Source of the DNA: Pseudomonas syringae CC1557
Lineage (GTDB): Bacteria > Pseudomonadota > Gammaproteobacteria > Pseudomonadales > Pseudomonadaceae
Direction: 5' to 3'
DNA: 64,000 nucleotides
Assembly (NCBI RefSeq): GCF_000452705.1
Contig: NZ_CP007014.1
Coordinates: forward strand, 3,597,501 to 3,661,500
Part shown: piece by piece, positions 27,267-35,621 of the stretch
Numbering within the stretch: the first letter of the stretch is position 1
How the letters are laid out: each line of letters begins with the position of its first letter
Program-made: the position numbers and the translations under genes
The notes under the pieces: model-generated
What the model was told of the DNA's origin: nothing
Databases searched by the model: none
The model's input: only the letters and a program-made list of their open reading frames with translations

Positions 27267-28190
27267 ATGAAGTCTATCAGCCGCTTGCCCCGTATCAGTA
27301 AAGCAGAAGCTGTATTGATTCTGATCACTATGCTCTGGGGCGGCACGTTCCTGCTGGTGCAGCACGCGATGACGGTCAGCGGCCCGATGTTTTTCGTCGG
27401 CCTGCGCTTCGCCGCTGCGGCAGTGATCGTCGCGCTATTCTCGATGAACGTACTGCGCGGGCTGACATTGCTGGAGCTCAAGGCAGGCGTACTGATCGGC
27501 ACGTCGATCATGCTGGGCTACGGCCTGCAAACCATCGGCTTGCAGACCATCCCCAGCAGCCAGTCGGCCTTCATCACCGCTCTTTATGTGCCCTGCGTGC
27601 CGTTGCTGCAATGGCTGGTGCTGGGGCGGCGGCCCGGGCTGATGCCGACCCTGGGAATTGTTCTGGCCTTCATCGGCCTGATGCTGGTTTCAGGCCCACA
27701 AGGCTCGTCCATGAACCTGAGCTCAGGTGAAATCGTGACGATGATCAGCACAGTCGCCATTGCTGCTGAAATCATCATGATCAGTGCCTATGCAGGCAAG
27801 GTCGATGTGCGTCGGGTGACGGTGGTGCAGCTGGCAACCGCTTCGGTGCTGGCGTTTCTGATGATCGTGCCAACGCAGGAAAGTCTGCCGGGGTTTTCCT
27901 GGTTGCTGGTGCTCAGCGCGGTGGGCCTGGGGGCGATGAGCGCTGCGATTCAAATTGCCATGAACTGGGCGCAACGTAGCGTCTCGCCGACCCGCGCGAC
28001 CGTGATCTACGCGGGTGAACCGGTCTGGGCCGGGATTGTCGGAAGACTGGCCGGTGAGCGCCTGCCGGGAATTGCCCTGCTCGGCGCGGCGCTGATCGTG
28101 GCGGGAGTGATTGTCAGCGAGATGAAACGACGCTCACCCGCCACGGAAATCGCCGACACCGAGCAGAATCGTGTACGAGAAACTCACTGA
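27267..28190 (+). CDS. EamA/DMT-family exporter
   Basis: A 307-residue inner-membrane protein with ten predicted transmembrane segments arranged as two EamA repeats (about 15-145 and 160-290). LITMLWGGTFLLVQHAM and VIYAGEPVWAGIVGRLAGE are typical of each repeat. The ATG at 27267 follows GGAATCCGGA; the frame stays open far upstream across the regulator gene, but that part is shadow. Divergent from the XRE-cupin regulator, its likely controller. Substrate unknown; amino acids or metabolites are the usual choice. Confidence 0.85.
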   Translation: MKSISRLPRISKAEAVLILITMLWGGTFLLVQHAMTVSGPMFFVGLRFAAAAVIVALFSMNVLRGLTLLELKAGVLIGTSIMLGYGLQTIGLQTIPSSQSAFITALYVPCVPLLQWLVLGRRPGLMPTLGIVLAFIGLMLVSGPQGSSMNLSSGEIVTMISTVAIAAEIIMISAYAGKVDVRRVTVVQLATASVLAFLMIVPTQESLPGFSWLLVLSAVGLGAMSAAIQIAMNWAQRSVSPTRATVIYAGEPVWAGIVGRLAGERLPGIALLGAALIVAGVIVSEMKRRSPATEIADTEQNRVRETH

Positions 28191-28310
28191 TGAGGACTTG
28201 TCCGTTGGTGAAAAATGATTGTTTAGCGCAACCTGGATGTACTGATGTAAAAATTTTCAGACACTTTTTGTAGGAAATTTCGAAACGTGTTCGTTTGGTA
28301 TTGAGTTCTC

Positions 28311-28326
28311 TGGCACGTATGATGCT
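28311..28326 (+). promoter_or_regulatory. Sigma54-like promoter upstream of the Mrp operon
   Basis: TGGCACGTATGATGCT has GG and GC 12 bases apart and fits the -24 consensus TGGCACG perfectly; the -12 half has one mismatch (ATGC for TTGC). The predicted transcript start would be about 16 bases before the operon's first ATG (28354), which is short but workable. Confidence 0.4.
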
Positions 28327-28353
28327 TGACATTCTCCTGCAGATTAGAAGCCT

Positions 28354-31272
28354 ATGTCCCTGATAGTTCTACTGCTTCTGCCTTTTATCGGCAGCTGTCT
28401 GGCGGCCTTTTTGCCGCACAACGCGCGTAACGCTGAATCCTTTCTGGCGGGTCTGGTTGCCTTGGTCGGCGCAATCCAGATGGCGTTGTGGTTCCCGCAG
28501 ATTGCCGATGGCGGCGTGATTCGGGAGGAATATTTCTGGCTGCCCAGCCTGGGAATGAATTTTGTCCTGCGCATCGACGGCTTTGCCTGGATGTTCTCGA
28601 TGCTGGTGCTGGGCATCGGGGCGCTGGTCTCGCTGTACGCCCGTTACTACATGTCGCCGGACGATCCGGTGCCACGCTTCTTTGCATTTTTCCTCGCATT
28701 CATGGGCGCCATGCTGGGCCTGGTGATGTCCGGCAACCTGATCCAGATCGTGTTTTTCTGGGAACTGACCAGCCTGTTTTCCTTCCTGTTGATCGGCTAC
28801 TGGCATCACCGCGCCGATGCCAGGCGCGGTGCCTACATGGCACTGATGGTGACCGGTGCTGGCGGTCTGGCTTTGCTGGCGGGCATGATGATCCTCGGGC
28901 ATGTGGCTGGCAGCTACGATTTGGACCGCGTACTGGCATCCGGTGACATGATCCGTGCCCACGCCCTGTACCCGGTGTTGCTGAGCCTGATTCTGATCGG
29001 CGCACTGAGCAAAAGCGCCCAGTTCCCGTTCCACTTCTGGCTACCCCACGCGATGGCGGCGCCGACACCGGTGTCGGCGTATCTGCATTCGGCAACCATG
29101 GTCAAAGCCGGTGTGTTTCTCATGGCCCGTATGTGGCCCTCGTTGTCAGGCACCGAACAATGGTTCTGGATGGTCAGCGGCGCAGGTGCCTGCACGCTCA
29201 TTCTTGGCGCCTACGCAGCCATTTTCCAGAATGATCTGAAGGGGCTGCTGGCGTACTCGACCATCAGCCATTTAGGCCTGATCACACTGTTGCTCGGCCT
29301 GAACAGCCCGCTGGCGGCCGTCGCCGCCGTGTTCCACATCCTCAACCACGCCACGTTCAAAGCCTCGCTGTTCATGGCCGCCGGGATCATTGACCACGAA
29401 AGTGGGACGCGGGATATCCGGCGGCTCAGCGGGCTCGTCAAACTGCTGCCCTACACCGCGACGCTGGCGATGGTGGCCAGCGCGTCAATGGCAGGCGTGC
29501 CGCTGCTCAACGGTTTCCTGTCCAAGGAAATGTTCTTTGCCGAAACCGTCTTCATCTCGGCCACGGCGTGGGTCGAAATGGCACTGCCGGTGGTCGCGAC
29601 CATCGCTGGCGTATTCAGCGTTGCCTATTCGTTGCGATTCACCGTCGATGTGTTTTTCGGCCCGGCCGCCAAAGACCTCCCGCGCCTGCCCCATGAGCCA
29701 CCGCGCTGGATGCGTGCGCCGGTCGAGTTTCTGGTCCTGACCTGCGTAGTGGTCGGTATTTTCCCGGCACAATCGGTTGCGCCACTGCTGGCAGCGGCCG
29801 CCCGGCCGGTGGTGGGTGGCACGCTGCCCGAGTACAGCCTGGCCATCTGGCATGGCTGGAACGCGCCGATCATCATGAGTCTTGTGGCCATGGCGGGCGG
29901 CATCATCCTGTATCTGTTTTTGCGCAAACCGCTCAAGCAGGAACGTATCACCGCCCCGCCACTGGTGGGCAGACTCAACGGCAAGCGCGTGTTCGAGCGC
30001 AGCCTGGTGGTGGTGATGCACTGGGCACGCCGTTTCGAGCGCAAGGTCAGCACCCGTCGCTTGCAGCCGCAGTTGTTTCTGCTGGTGCTGGCTGCTGTGC
30101 TGGGCGGTTTCATTCCGATGTATTTCAGCGGCCTGACCTGGGGTGACCGACCCAAGATTCCGGGCTCAGGGGTGTTTGTCACGCTGTGGCTGATCGCGAT
30201 CGCCTGCGCGCTGGGCGCCGCATGGCAGGGCAAATATCACCGTCTGGCGGCGCTGGTCATGGTCAGTGTGTGCGGGTTGATGACCTGCATCACTTTCGTC
30301 TGGTTCTCGGCCCCTGACCTGGCCCTGACGCAGTTGGTGGTGGAAGTGGTGACCACGGTGCTGATCCTGCTTGGCTTGCGCTGGCTGCCGCGACGCAACG
30401 AAGACGTCGCCCCGCTCAGCGCCCGCCTGCGCGCTCGCACCCGGCGTATTCGCGACTTCGGCCTGGCGGTTCTGGTCGGCCTGGGGATGGCGACATTGTC
30501 CTACGCCATGTTGACCCGCCAGACGCCCAACGCCATCTCGTCGTTCTACCTGAGCCGTGCGCTGCCGCAAGGCGGCGGCACCAACGTGGTCAACGTGATG
30601 CTGGTGGATTTCCGTGGTTTCGACACGTTTGGCGAAATCACCGTACTGGCAGCCGTGGCGCTGACCGTGTTTGCCCTGTTGCGGCGCTTCCGCCCGCCCA
30701 AGGAAAGCATCCTGTTGCCTGCGCAGCAGCGCTTGCTGGCGCGCGACGTGGTGACGGACCTGATCAACCCGCGTGGAGCCAGTGACACGGCGCTCGGTTT
30801 CATGATGGTCCCGGCGGCGCTGGTCAGGTTGCTGCTACCGATCGCTTTCATTATTTCGATGTACCTGTTCGTGCGCGGCCACAATCAGCCTGGCGGCGGA
30901 TTCGTTGCCGGGCTGGTGATGTCGGTGGCGTTCATTCTGCAGTACATGGTTGCCGGTACTCAGTGGGTGGAAGCGCAAATGAGCCTGCGGCCGCTGCGCT
31001 GGATGGGCACCGGCCTGCTGTGCGCGGTCCTGACCGGCGCCGGCTCCATGGCGCTGGGTTATCCGTTCATGACGACCCATACCGCGCATGTCGATTTACC
31101 GATTCTGGGTGACATCCATATCGCCAGCGCACTGTTTTTCGACGTCGGCGTGTATGCCGTAGTGGTCGGTTCGACCCTGTTGATTCTCACCGCGCTGGCT
31201 CACCAGTCGGTGCGCAGTCATCGCCCGACCCAACTGCCCAAGCCTGTTGCCAATCCGCAAGGAATTCTCTGA
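28354..31272 (+). CDS. mrpA: Mrp-type Na+(K+)/H+ antiporter, fused subunits A and B
   Basis: A 972-residue membrane protein, first and largest part of a six-gene antiporter complex related to NADH dehydrogenase subunits. The N-terminal two thirds are NuoL-like, with conserved charged motifs such as LLAYSTISHLGLITLLLGL, the functional Lys in ALSKSAQFPFHFWLPHAMAAPTPVSAYLHSA (read as two blocks) and a MrpA C-terminal domain. The last 150 residues (from about 815, LLLPIAFIISMYLFVRGHNQPGGGFVAGL) are the MrpB homologue, fused as in other proteobacteria. The complex exports Na+ or K+ in exchange for H+ and supports salt and alkali tolerance. The stop overlaps the next start by one base. Confidence 0.93.
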   Translation: MSLIVLLLLPFIGSCLAAFLPHNARNAESFLAGLVALVGAIQMALWFPQIADGGVIREEYFWLPSLGMNFVLRIDGFAWMFSMLVLGIGALVSLYARYYMSPDDPVPRFFAFFLAFMGAMLGLVMSGNLIQIVFFWELTSLFSFLLIGYWHHRADARRGAYMALMVTGAGGLALLAGMMILGHVAGSYDLDRVLASGDMIRAHALYPVLLSLILIGALSKSAQFPFHFWLPHAMAAPTPVSAYLHSATMVKAGVFLMARMWPSLSGTEQWFWMVSGAGACTLILGAYAAIFQNDLKGLLAYSTISHLGLITLLLGLNSPLAAVAAVFHILNHATFKASLFMAAGIIDHESGTRDIRRLSGLVKLLPYTATLAMVASASMAGVPLLNGFLSKEMFFAETVFISATAWVEMALPVVATIAGVFSVAYSLRFTVDVFFGPAAKDLPRLPHEPPRWMRAPVEFLVLTCVVVGIFPAQSVAPLLAAAARPVVGGTLPEYSLAIWHGWNAPIIMSLVAMAGGIILYLFLRKPLKQERITAPPLVGRLNGKRVFERSLVVVMHWARRFERKVSTRRLQPQLFLLVLAAVLGGFIPMYFSGLTWGDRPKIPGSGVFVTLWLIAIACALGAAWQGKYHRLAALVMVSVCGLMTCITFVWFSAPDLALTQLVVEVVTTVLILLGLRWLPRRNEDVAPLSARLRARTRRIRDFGLAVLVGLGMATLSYAMLTRQTPNAISSFYLSRALPQGGGTNVVNVMLVDFRGFDTFGEITVLAAVALTVFALLRRFRPPKESILLPAQQRLLARDVVTDLINPRGASDTALGFMMVPAALVRLLLPIAFIISMYLFVRGHNQPGGGFVAGLVMSVAFILQYMVAGTQWVEAQMSLRPLRWMGTGLLCAVLTGAGSMALGYPFMTTHTAHVDLPILGDIHIASALFFDVGVYAVVVGSTLLILTALAHQSVRSHRPTQLPKPVANPQGIL

Positions 31273-31616
31273 TGGAAGAAGTTATCGCAGTCGCCATCGG
31301 TGTTCTCGCCGCGTCGGGAGTCTGGCTGATCCTGCGTCCGCGAACCTTCCAGGTAGTCATGGGCCTGTGTCTGCTGTCGTACGGGGTCAATCTGTTCATT
31401 TTCAGCATGGGCAGCCTGTTCATCGGCAAAGAGCCAATCATCAAGGACGGCATTCCGCAGGACCTGCTCAATTACACTGACCCGCTGCCGCAGGCACTGG
31501 TGCTCACCGCCATCGTCATCAGCTTCGCCATGACCGCCCTGTTTCTGGTGGTGCTGCTCGCCTCCCGAGGCCTGACCGGCACCGACCACGTCGATGGCCG
31601 GGAGCCCAAGGCATGA
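31272..31616 (+). CDS. mrpC: Mrp antiporter subunit C
   Basis: A 114-residue protein with three transmembrane segments, homologous to NuoK. The C-terminal block YTDPLPQALVLTAIVISFAMTA is the family signature, including the intramembrane Thr/Asp pattern. ATG overlaps the mrpA stop (TGATG), and its own stop overlaps the start of subunit D by four bases. Confidence 0.93.
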   Translation: MEEVIAVAIGVLAASGVWLILRPRTFQVVMGLCLLSYGVNLFIFSMGSLFIGKEPIIKDGIPQDLLNYTDPLPQALVLTAIVISFAMTALFLVVLLASRGLTGTDHVDGREPKA

Positions 31617-33298
31617 ACGGGATGACGCAACTGATCATCGCGCCGATCCTGCTGCCATTGCTGACCGCCGGGCTGATGCTCTGGCTGGGTGAAAAGCACC
31701 GCCCGCTCAAAGGGCGTATCAACCTGCTCTCAAGCATCCTCGGGCTGGGCATCTCCGTGGTGCTGATGCTCTGGGTGCAGCACACCGGCAACAGCGGATC
31801 GATTGGTGTCTATCTGCCGGGCAACTGGGGCGTACCGTTCGGTATCGTGCTGGTCGTCGATCATCTGTCGGCATTGATGATGGTGCTGACCGGCATCGTC
31901 GGTGTCTGCGCGCTGCTGTTTGCCCTGGCGCGCTGGGATCGCGCCGGTGCAAGCTTCCACGCCTTGTTCCAGATCCAGCTCATGGGCCTGTACGGCGCGT
32001 TTCTGACTGCTGACCTGTTCAACCTTTTCGTATTTTTCGAAGTGCTGCTGGCAGCCTCCTATGGCCTGATGCTGCACGGCTCCGGACGGGCACGCGTGTC
32101 GGCAGGCCTGCATTACATTTCGATCAACCTGCTGGCCTCGTCGCTTTTTCTGATCGGCGCAGCCTTGATCTACGGCGTGACCGGCACACTTAACTTCGCA
32201 GATCTGGCGATCAAGATTCCTCAGGTATCAGAAGCTGATCTGGGTCTGCTGCATGCCGGTGCGGCGATTCTGGCAACGGCGTTTCTGGCCAAGGCCGGTA
32301 TGTGGCCGCTGAATTTCTGGCTGGTTCCGGCCTATTCCTCCGCCAGCGCGCCAGTTGCAGCAATGTTTGCGATCATGACCAAGGTAGGCATCTACACCTT
32401 GCTGCGCCTATGGACGCTGCTGTTTTCAGGGCAGGCCGGCGCCTCTGCCTTCTTCGGCGGCGAATGGCTGATCTTTGGTGGCATGGCAACCATCTTCACT
32501 GCGGCGATAGCAATCATCGCCGCCCAGCGTCTGGAGCGCCTGGCCAGCCTGAGCATTCTCGTATCGGCAGGCATCCTGCTGTCGGCGATCGGCTTCGCAC
32601 AGCCCAGCCTGACGTCGGGCGCACTGTTCTATCTGGTCAGCTCGACGCTGGCATTGAGTGCGATGTTCCTGTTGGGCGAATTGATCGAGCGCTCGCGATC
32701 AGCCAACGAAATCCCTTTGGAAGAAGACGCGGACCAGTTGCCGCGTGCCATGGAGTCACTGCATCCGCCGCCCGGCACCAATCTGGACGACGAACAAAAA
32801 GTCGTGGTCGGCCAGGTGATTCCCATGACCGTGGCCTTTCTGGGCTTGAGCTTTATCATCTGCGCGCTGCTGATCATCGGCATGCCGCCGCTTTCCGGGT
32901 TCATTGGCAAGCTGACGCTGCTGAGTGCCCTGCTCAATCCGCTGGGGCTGGATGTCGCCCAGGACGAAGCATTGCTGACGCGCTCCTGGATGCTGATCGG
33001 TCTGCTGATCTTTTCCGGACTGGCATCGCTGATCGCTTTTTCCAGACTGGGCACCCAGCGCTTCTGGACACCCCACGAGCGCCCCTCGCCGCTGTTGCGG
33101 CGCAACGAGTGCCTACCGATCATTATCCTGCTGGGCCTGTGCATAGCGTTGACCTTCAAGGCAGAGTCGCTGCTGCGCTATACACAAGACACCGCCGCAG
33201 CGCTGCATGAGCCCAAGCAATATGTGCAATCGGTGCTCGCCACACGCCCCATACCCGGCCCGACCAGTCATGAAGTCAATCCGGAGGGGCAACCATGA
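31613..33298 (+). CDS. mrpD: Mrp antiporter subunit D
   Basis: A 561-residue NuoM/N-like proton-translocating subunit with about 14 transmembrane segments. The proton-path Lys is in FLAKAGMWPLNFWLVPAYSSAS, and the loop motif LFNLFVFFEVLLAASYGL carries the conserved Glu. A hydrophilic stretch near residues 365-395 (EEDADQLPRAMESLHPPPGT) faces the cytoplasm. ATGA overlaps on both sides mark translational coupling. Confidence 0.93.
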   Translation: MNGMTQLIIAPILLPLLTAGLMLWLGEKHRPLKGRINLLSSILGLGISVVLMLWVQHTGNSGSIGVYLPGNWGVPFGIVLVVDHLSALMMVLTGIVGVCALLFALARWDRAGASFHALFQIQLMGLYGAFLTADLFNLFVFFEVLLAASYGLMLHGSGRARVSAGLHYISINLLASSLFLIGAALIYGVTGTLNFADLAIKIPQVSEADLGLLHAGAAILATAFLAKAGMWPLNFWLVPAYSSASAPVAAMFAIMTKVGIYTLLRLWTLLFSGQAGASAFFGGEWLIFGGMATIFTAAIAIIAAQRLERLASLSILVSAGILLSAIGFAQPSLTSGALFYLVSSTLALSAMFLLGELIERSRSANEIPLEEDADQLPRAMESLHPPPGTNLDDEQKVVVGQVIPMTVAFLGLSFIICALLIIGMPPLSGFIGKLTLLSALLNPLGLDVAQDEALLTRSWMLIGLLIFSGLASLIAFSRLGTQRFWTPHERPSPLLRRNECLPIIILLGLCIALTFKAESLLRYTQDTAAALHEPKQYVQSVLATRPIPGPTSHEVNPEGQP

Positions 33299-33783
33299 AA
33301 CGTGTGTTTCCGGCACCCTTGCTCTCTATGGCGCTGTGGGCGCTGTGGCTGGTACTGAACCTTTCTGTCAGCCCCGGCCACCTGTTGCTGGGCGCCTTGC
33401 TGGGCTTTCTGGCACCGCTGCTGATGGCGCCCTTACGTCCGCTGCCGGTACGCATTCGCAAACCAGGGACGATCCTCAAGTTCTTCTGGCTGGTAGGGCG
33501 TGATGTGGTGGTTTCCAACCTCCAGGTCGGTCTGAGCATCTGGCGGCTAAAGCGTCGACCACCCCGCTCGGCCTTCGTGCGAATCCCGCTGGACCTGCAC
33601 AATGCCCACGGCTTGGCGGCACTGGCAATCGTGACCACTGTAGTGCCCGGCACGGTCTGGTCAGAACTGGCGCTGGATCGCAGCGTGCTGTTGATGCATG
33701 TCTTCGATCTGGAGAACGAGGCGCAATTCATCGAGCACTTCAAGACTACCTATGAGCGTCCATTGATGGAGATCTTTCAATGA
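33295..33783 (+). CDS. mrpE: Mrp antiporter subunit E
   Basis: A 162-residue membrane protein, the Mrp-specific subunit E with no Complex I counterpart. Two or three hydrophobic segments sit in the first 70 residues, then a cytoplasmic domain with VVVSNLQVGLSIWR, the family block HGLAALAIVTTVVPGTVWSE (20 residues) and LMHVFDLENEAQFIEHFK. Overlaps the neighbours by four bases each. Confidence 0.92.
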   Translation: MKRVFPAPLLSMALWALWLVLNLSVSPGHLLLGALLGFLAPLLMAPLRPLPVRIRKPGTILKFFWLVGRDVVVSNLQVGLSIWRLKRRPPRSAFVRIPLDLHNAHGLAALAIVTTVVPGTVWSELALDRSVLLMHVFDLENEAQFIEHFKTTYERPLMEIFQ

Positions 33784-34058
33784 GTAATCTGCTCGACAAC
33801 GCCATTCTGATCAGCCTGCTGATCTTTGCCCTGGCCATGGTGATCACCTTGCTACGCCTGATCAAAGGCCCTTCTGCGCAGGACCGGGTACTGGCGCTGG
33901 ATTACCTGTACATCATCGCCATGCTGATGATGCTGGTGCTGGGCATCCGCTACGCCAGCGACACCTATTTCGAGGCAGCCATGCTGATCGCCCTGTTCGG
34001 CTTCGTCGGCTCATTCGCACTGGCCAAATTCCTGCTGCGCGGAGAAGTGATCGAATGA
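33780..34058 (+). CDS. mrpF: Mrp antiporter subunit F
   Basis: A 92-residue protein with three transmembrane segments. The signature ITLLRLIKGPSAQDRVLALD, with conserved Arg and Asp between the first two segments, identifies MrpF. Overlaps subunits E and G by four bases. Confidence 0.92.
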   Translation: MSNLLDNAILISLLIFALAMVITLLRLIKGPSAQDRVLALDYLYIIAMLMMLVLGIRYASDTYFEAAMLIALFGFVGSFALAKFLLRGEVIE

Positions 34059-34435
34059 ACGAATTACCGGTTTCCGTACCTTTCTGGGCTGAAATACTGA
34101 CGGCCGGGCTGCTGATCGCCAGCAGCCTGTTCGCCCTGACCGGGGCGCTGGGCCTGTTGCGTCTGAAAGACTTCTTTCAACGCATGCATCCACCGGCACT
34201 GGCTTCGACACTGGGTGCCTGGTGCGTGGCACTGGCATCGATCATCTACTTCTCGGCACTGAAATCCGAACCGGTCATCCATGCCTGGCTGATTCCGGTG
34301 TTACTGGCGATAACGGTGCCTGTGACCACCCTGCTGCTCGCGCGCACTGCGCTGTTCCGCAAACGCATGGCCGGTGAAGATGTGCCAGCCGAGGTCAGCA
34401 GTGGCCGTGTCGATGGTGAGTCGAACGCAGGTTGA
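34055..34435 (+). CDS. mrpG: Mrp antiporter subunit G
   Basis: A 126-residue protein with three transmembrane segments. The signature GALGLLRLKDFFQRMHPPAL with ASTLGAWCV following is the MrpG/PhaG family block. The C-terminus is a polar tail (from about residue 103) longer than in many homologues. Last gene of the operon; the converging hypothetical gene ends 19 bp later. Confidence 0.92.
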   Translation: MNELPVSVPFWAEILTAGLLIASSLFALTGALGLLRLKDFFQRMHPPALASTLGAWCVALASIIYFSALKSEPVIHAWLIPVLLAITVPVTTLLLARTALFRKRMAGEDVPAEVSSGRVDGESNAG

Positions 34436-34453
34436 AGACGGTGTGCGCGAGCG

Positions 34454-34921
34454 TTATTCGCTGGCTTTGAAGGTCAGTTCGCCCTTGCGCCATTTCGCGG
34501 CTTTGCCAACCGCAGTTTTCAGGACCTTGCTCATACCGGTCAGCAGTTGTTCTTTTGCGGCAAAGACCATGACCACACCATGCCCTTCCTTGAACACGAT
34601 TCCGTGGCCTTCGGGCGTATCGACAAAAGCATATTCACCCAATCCGTAAACGGTGACCTTCACCTCACGGAATTTCAATTCAAGCTTTCCACCTTCACGA
34701 CTCGGCAGCACAGCCGCGCGAAAATGGTCGCCGACCTTGAGTTCCAGACGCGGCTTGTCATCGACCACCAAGGCAGTCTCGGTGTCAATTTCAGCGATGT
34801 AGATGCCTTCGGCTGATTGCTCGGTGATGTAGACAAAACGGGATTGAAATTGCTTGACCAACTGTGCGCGAAGATCGCCGAGCACGAACAAAGCATGGGT
34901 ATCCAGGTTACTTACAGCCAA
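34454..34921 (-). CDS. Conserved hypothetical protein, TTG start
   Basis: A 155-residue soluble protein with no signal peptide or membrane segment. The pattern is beta-rich (FVYITEQSAEGIYIAEID ... LELKVGDHFRAAVLPSR ... FREVKVTVYGLGEYAFVD), ending in a basic helix (KAAKWRKGELTFKASE). The start is taken as TTG at 34921 because GAGGG lies nine bases upstream and no in-frame ATG is near; the same frame runs further upstream without any further start signal. I do not recognise the family. A GC-rich hairpin (34951-34969) lies between this gene and its likely promoter. Confidence 0.6.
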   Translation of the reverse strand: MAVSNLDTHALFVLGDLRAQLVKQFQSRFVYITEQSAEGIYIAEIDTETALVVDDKPRLELKVGDHFRAAVLPSREGGKLELKFREVKVTVYGLGEYAFVDTPEGHGIVFKEGHGVVMVFAAKEQLLTGMSKVLKTAVGKAAKWRKGELTFKASE

Positions 34922-35381
34922 AGTACAAACCCTCAAACATGAAAAATGAGGCTGCCTGATGTTCAGGCAGTCAATAAGTGACTCATTCACAGGCCGAACG
35001 GCACGGCCAGATACCTGCTGACGCGCTGCACGCGGGAACGATGAATCGGCTACCGCTGAACTGTGCAGGCTGGAGGCGGATTCTACCGGCTCATTGCCTT
35101 CACGGGATATATTCCTTTTGTACACATCAATGTCACAAGGAGGACACGGCAAGGGCACTGGCGCCTGCTCGACACATGAATCAGGGACTGTCCAGAGGCT
35201 CTGGGTGCGCTCCAGGCCGCGGTCGCACTGACATCTGGCACCGTGGAAACATAGCATTAACCTAAGGAGCAAAAAAGATTGCCGTTTGCAGACCGGTAAA
35301 TGCATCGAACTCTTGCAGACAGCTGTCACTCCCATAGAGAACTGATGACAACACGGGGATCCCCCTCGTCTAGGAGATGAC
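34922..35381. other. 460-bp intergenic region with a hairpin and possible small-RNA or leader
   Basis: No protein gene is supported. On the minus strand a sigma70-like arrangement, GTGACA then AT-rich ATATAT about 18 bases later, lies near 35108-35137. About 150 bases downstream comes CTGCCTGA-ACA-TCAGGCAG followed by CCTCATTTTT, resembling a terminator. This could be the leader of the TTG-start gene or a separate small RNA. On the plus side a GTCTAGGAGATGAC ribosome binding site precedes the DUF2789 gene. Confidence 0.4.
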
Positions 35382-35618
35382 ATGGAACCGACCACAACCA
35401 CCCTGAATGACCTTTTCGCTCAACTCGGCCTTGAGTCCGACGATGACAGCATTGAAGCATTCATCGCCAGCCATCAGTTGGCTGACGATGTGAAGCTGAT
35501 CGACGCCGAATTCTGGAGTGAAAGACAAGCTGACTTCCTTCACGAGCAGTTGCATGAGGATGCCGAGTGGGCGCCCGTGGTCGACGACCTTAATGCCCGC
35601 TTGCATAAAAAGCCTTGA
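35382..35618 (+). CDS. DUF2789 family protein
   Basis: A 78-residue acidic cytoplasmic protein matching the DUF2789 family, which is common in gammaproteobacteria and has no known role. Recognisable features are LNDLFAQLGLESDDDSIEAF at the start and an FWSERQADFLHEQLHEDAEW stretch, which predict four helices. The ATG follows TAGGAGATGAC. Its stop is only three bases from the converging stop of the Tle1-like gene. Confidence 0.85.
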   Translation: MEPTTTTLNDLFAQLGLESDDDSIEAFIASHQLADDVKLIDAEFWSERQADFLHEQLHEDAEWAPVVDDLNARLHKKP

Positions 35619-35621
35619 GAC

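Noticed and set aside
28281..28297. GAAACGTGTTCGTTTG as a PsrA box ahead of the Mrp operon
   Set aside because: The half sites are six bases apart, outside the 2-4 base spacing of known PsrA sites.
34922..35401. N-terminal extension of the TTG-start hypothetical gene
   Set aside because: It crosses a hairpin and promoter-like sequence and has no start codon with a ribosome binding site.
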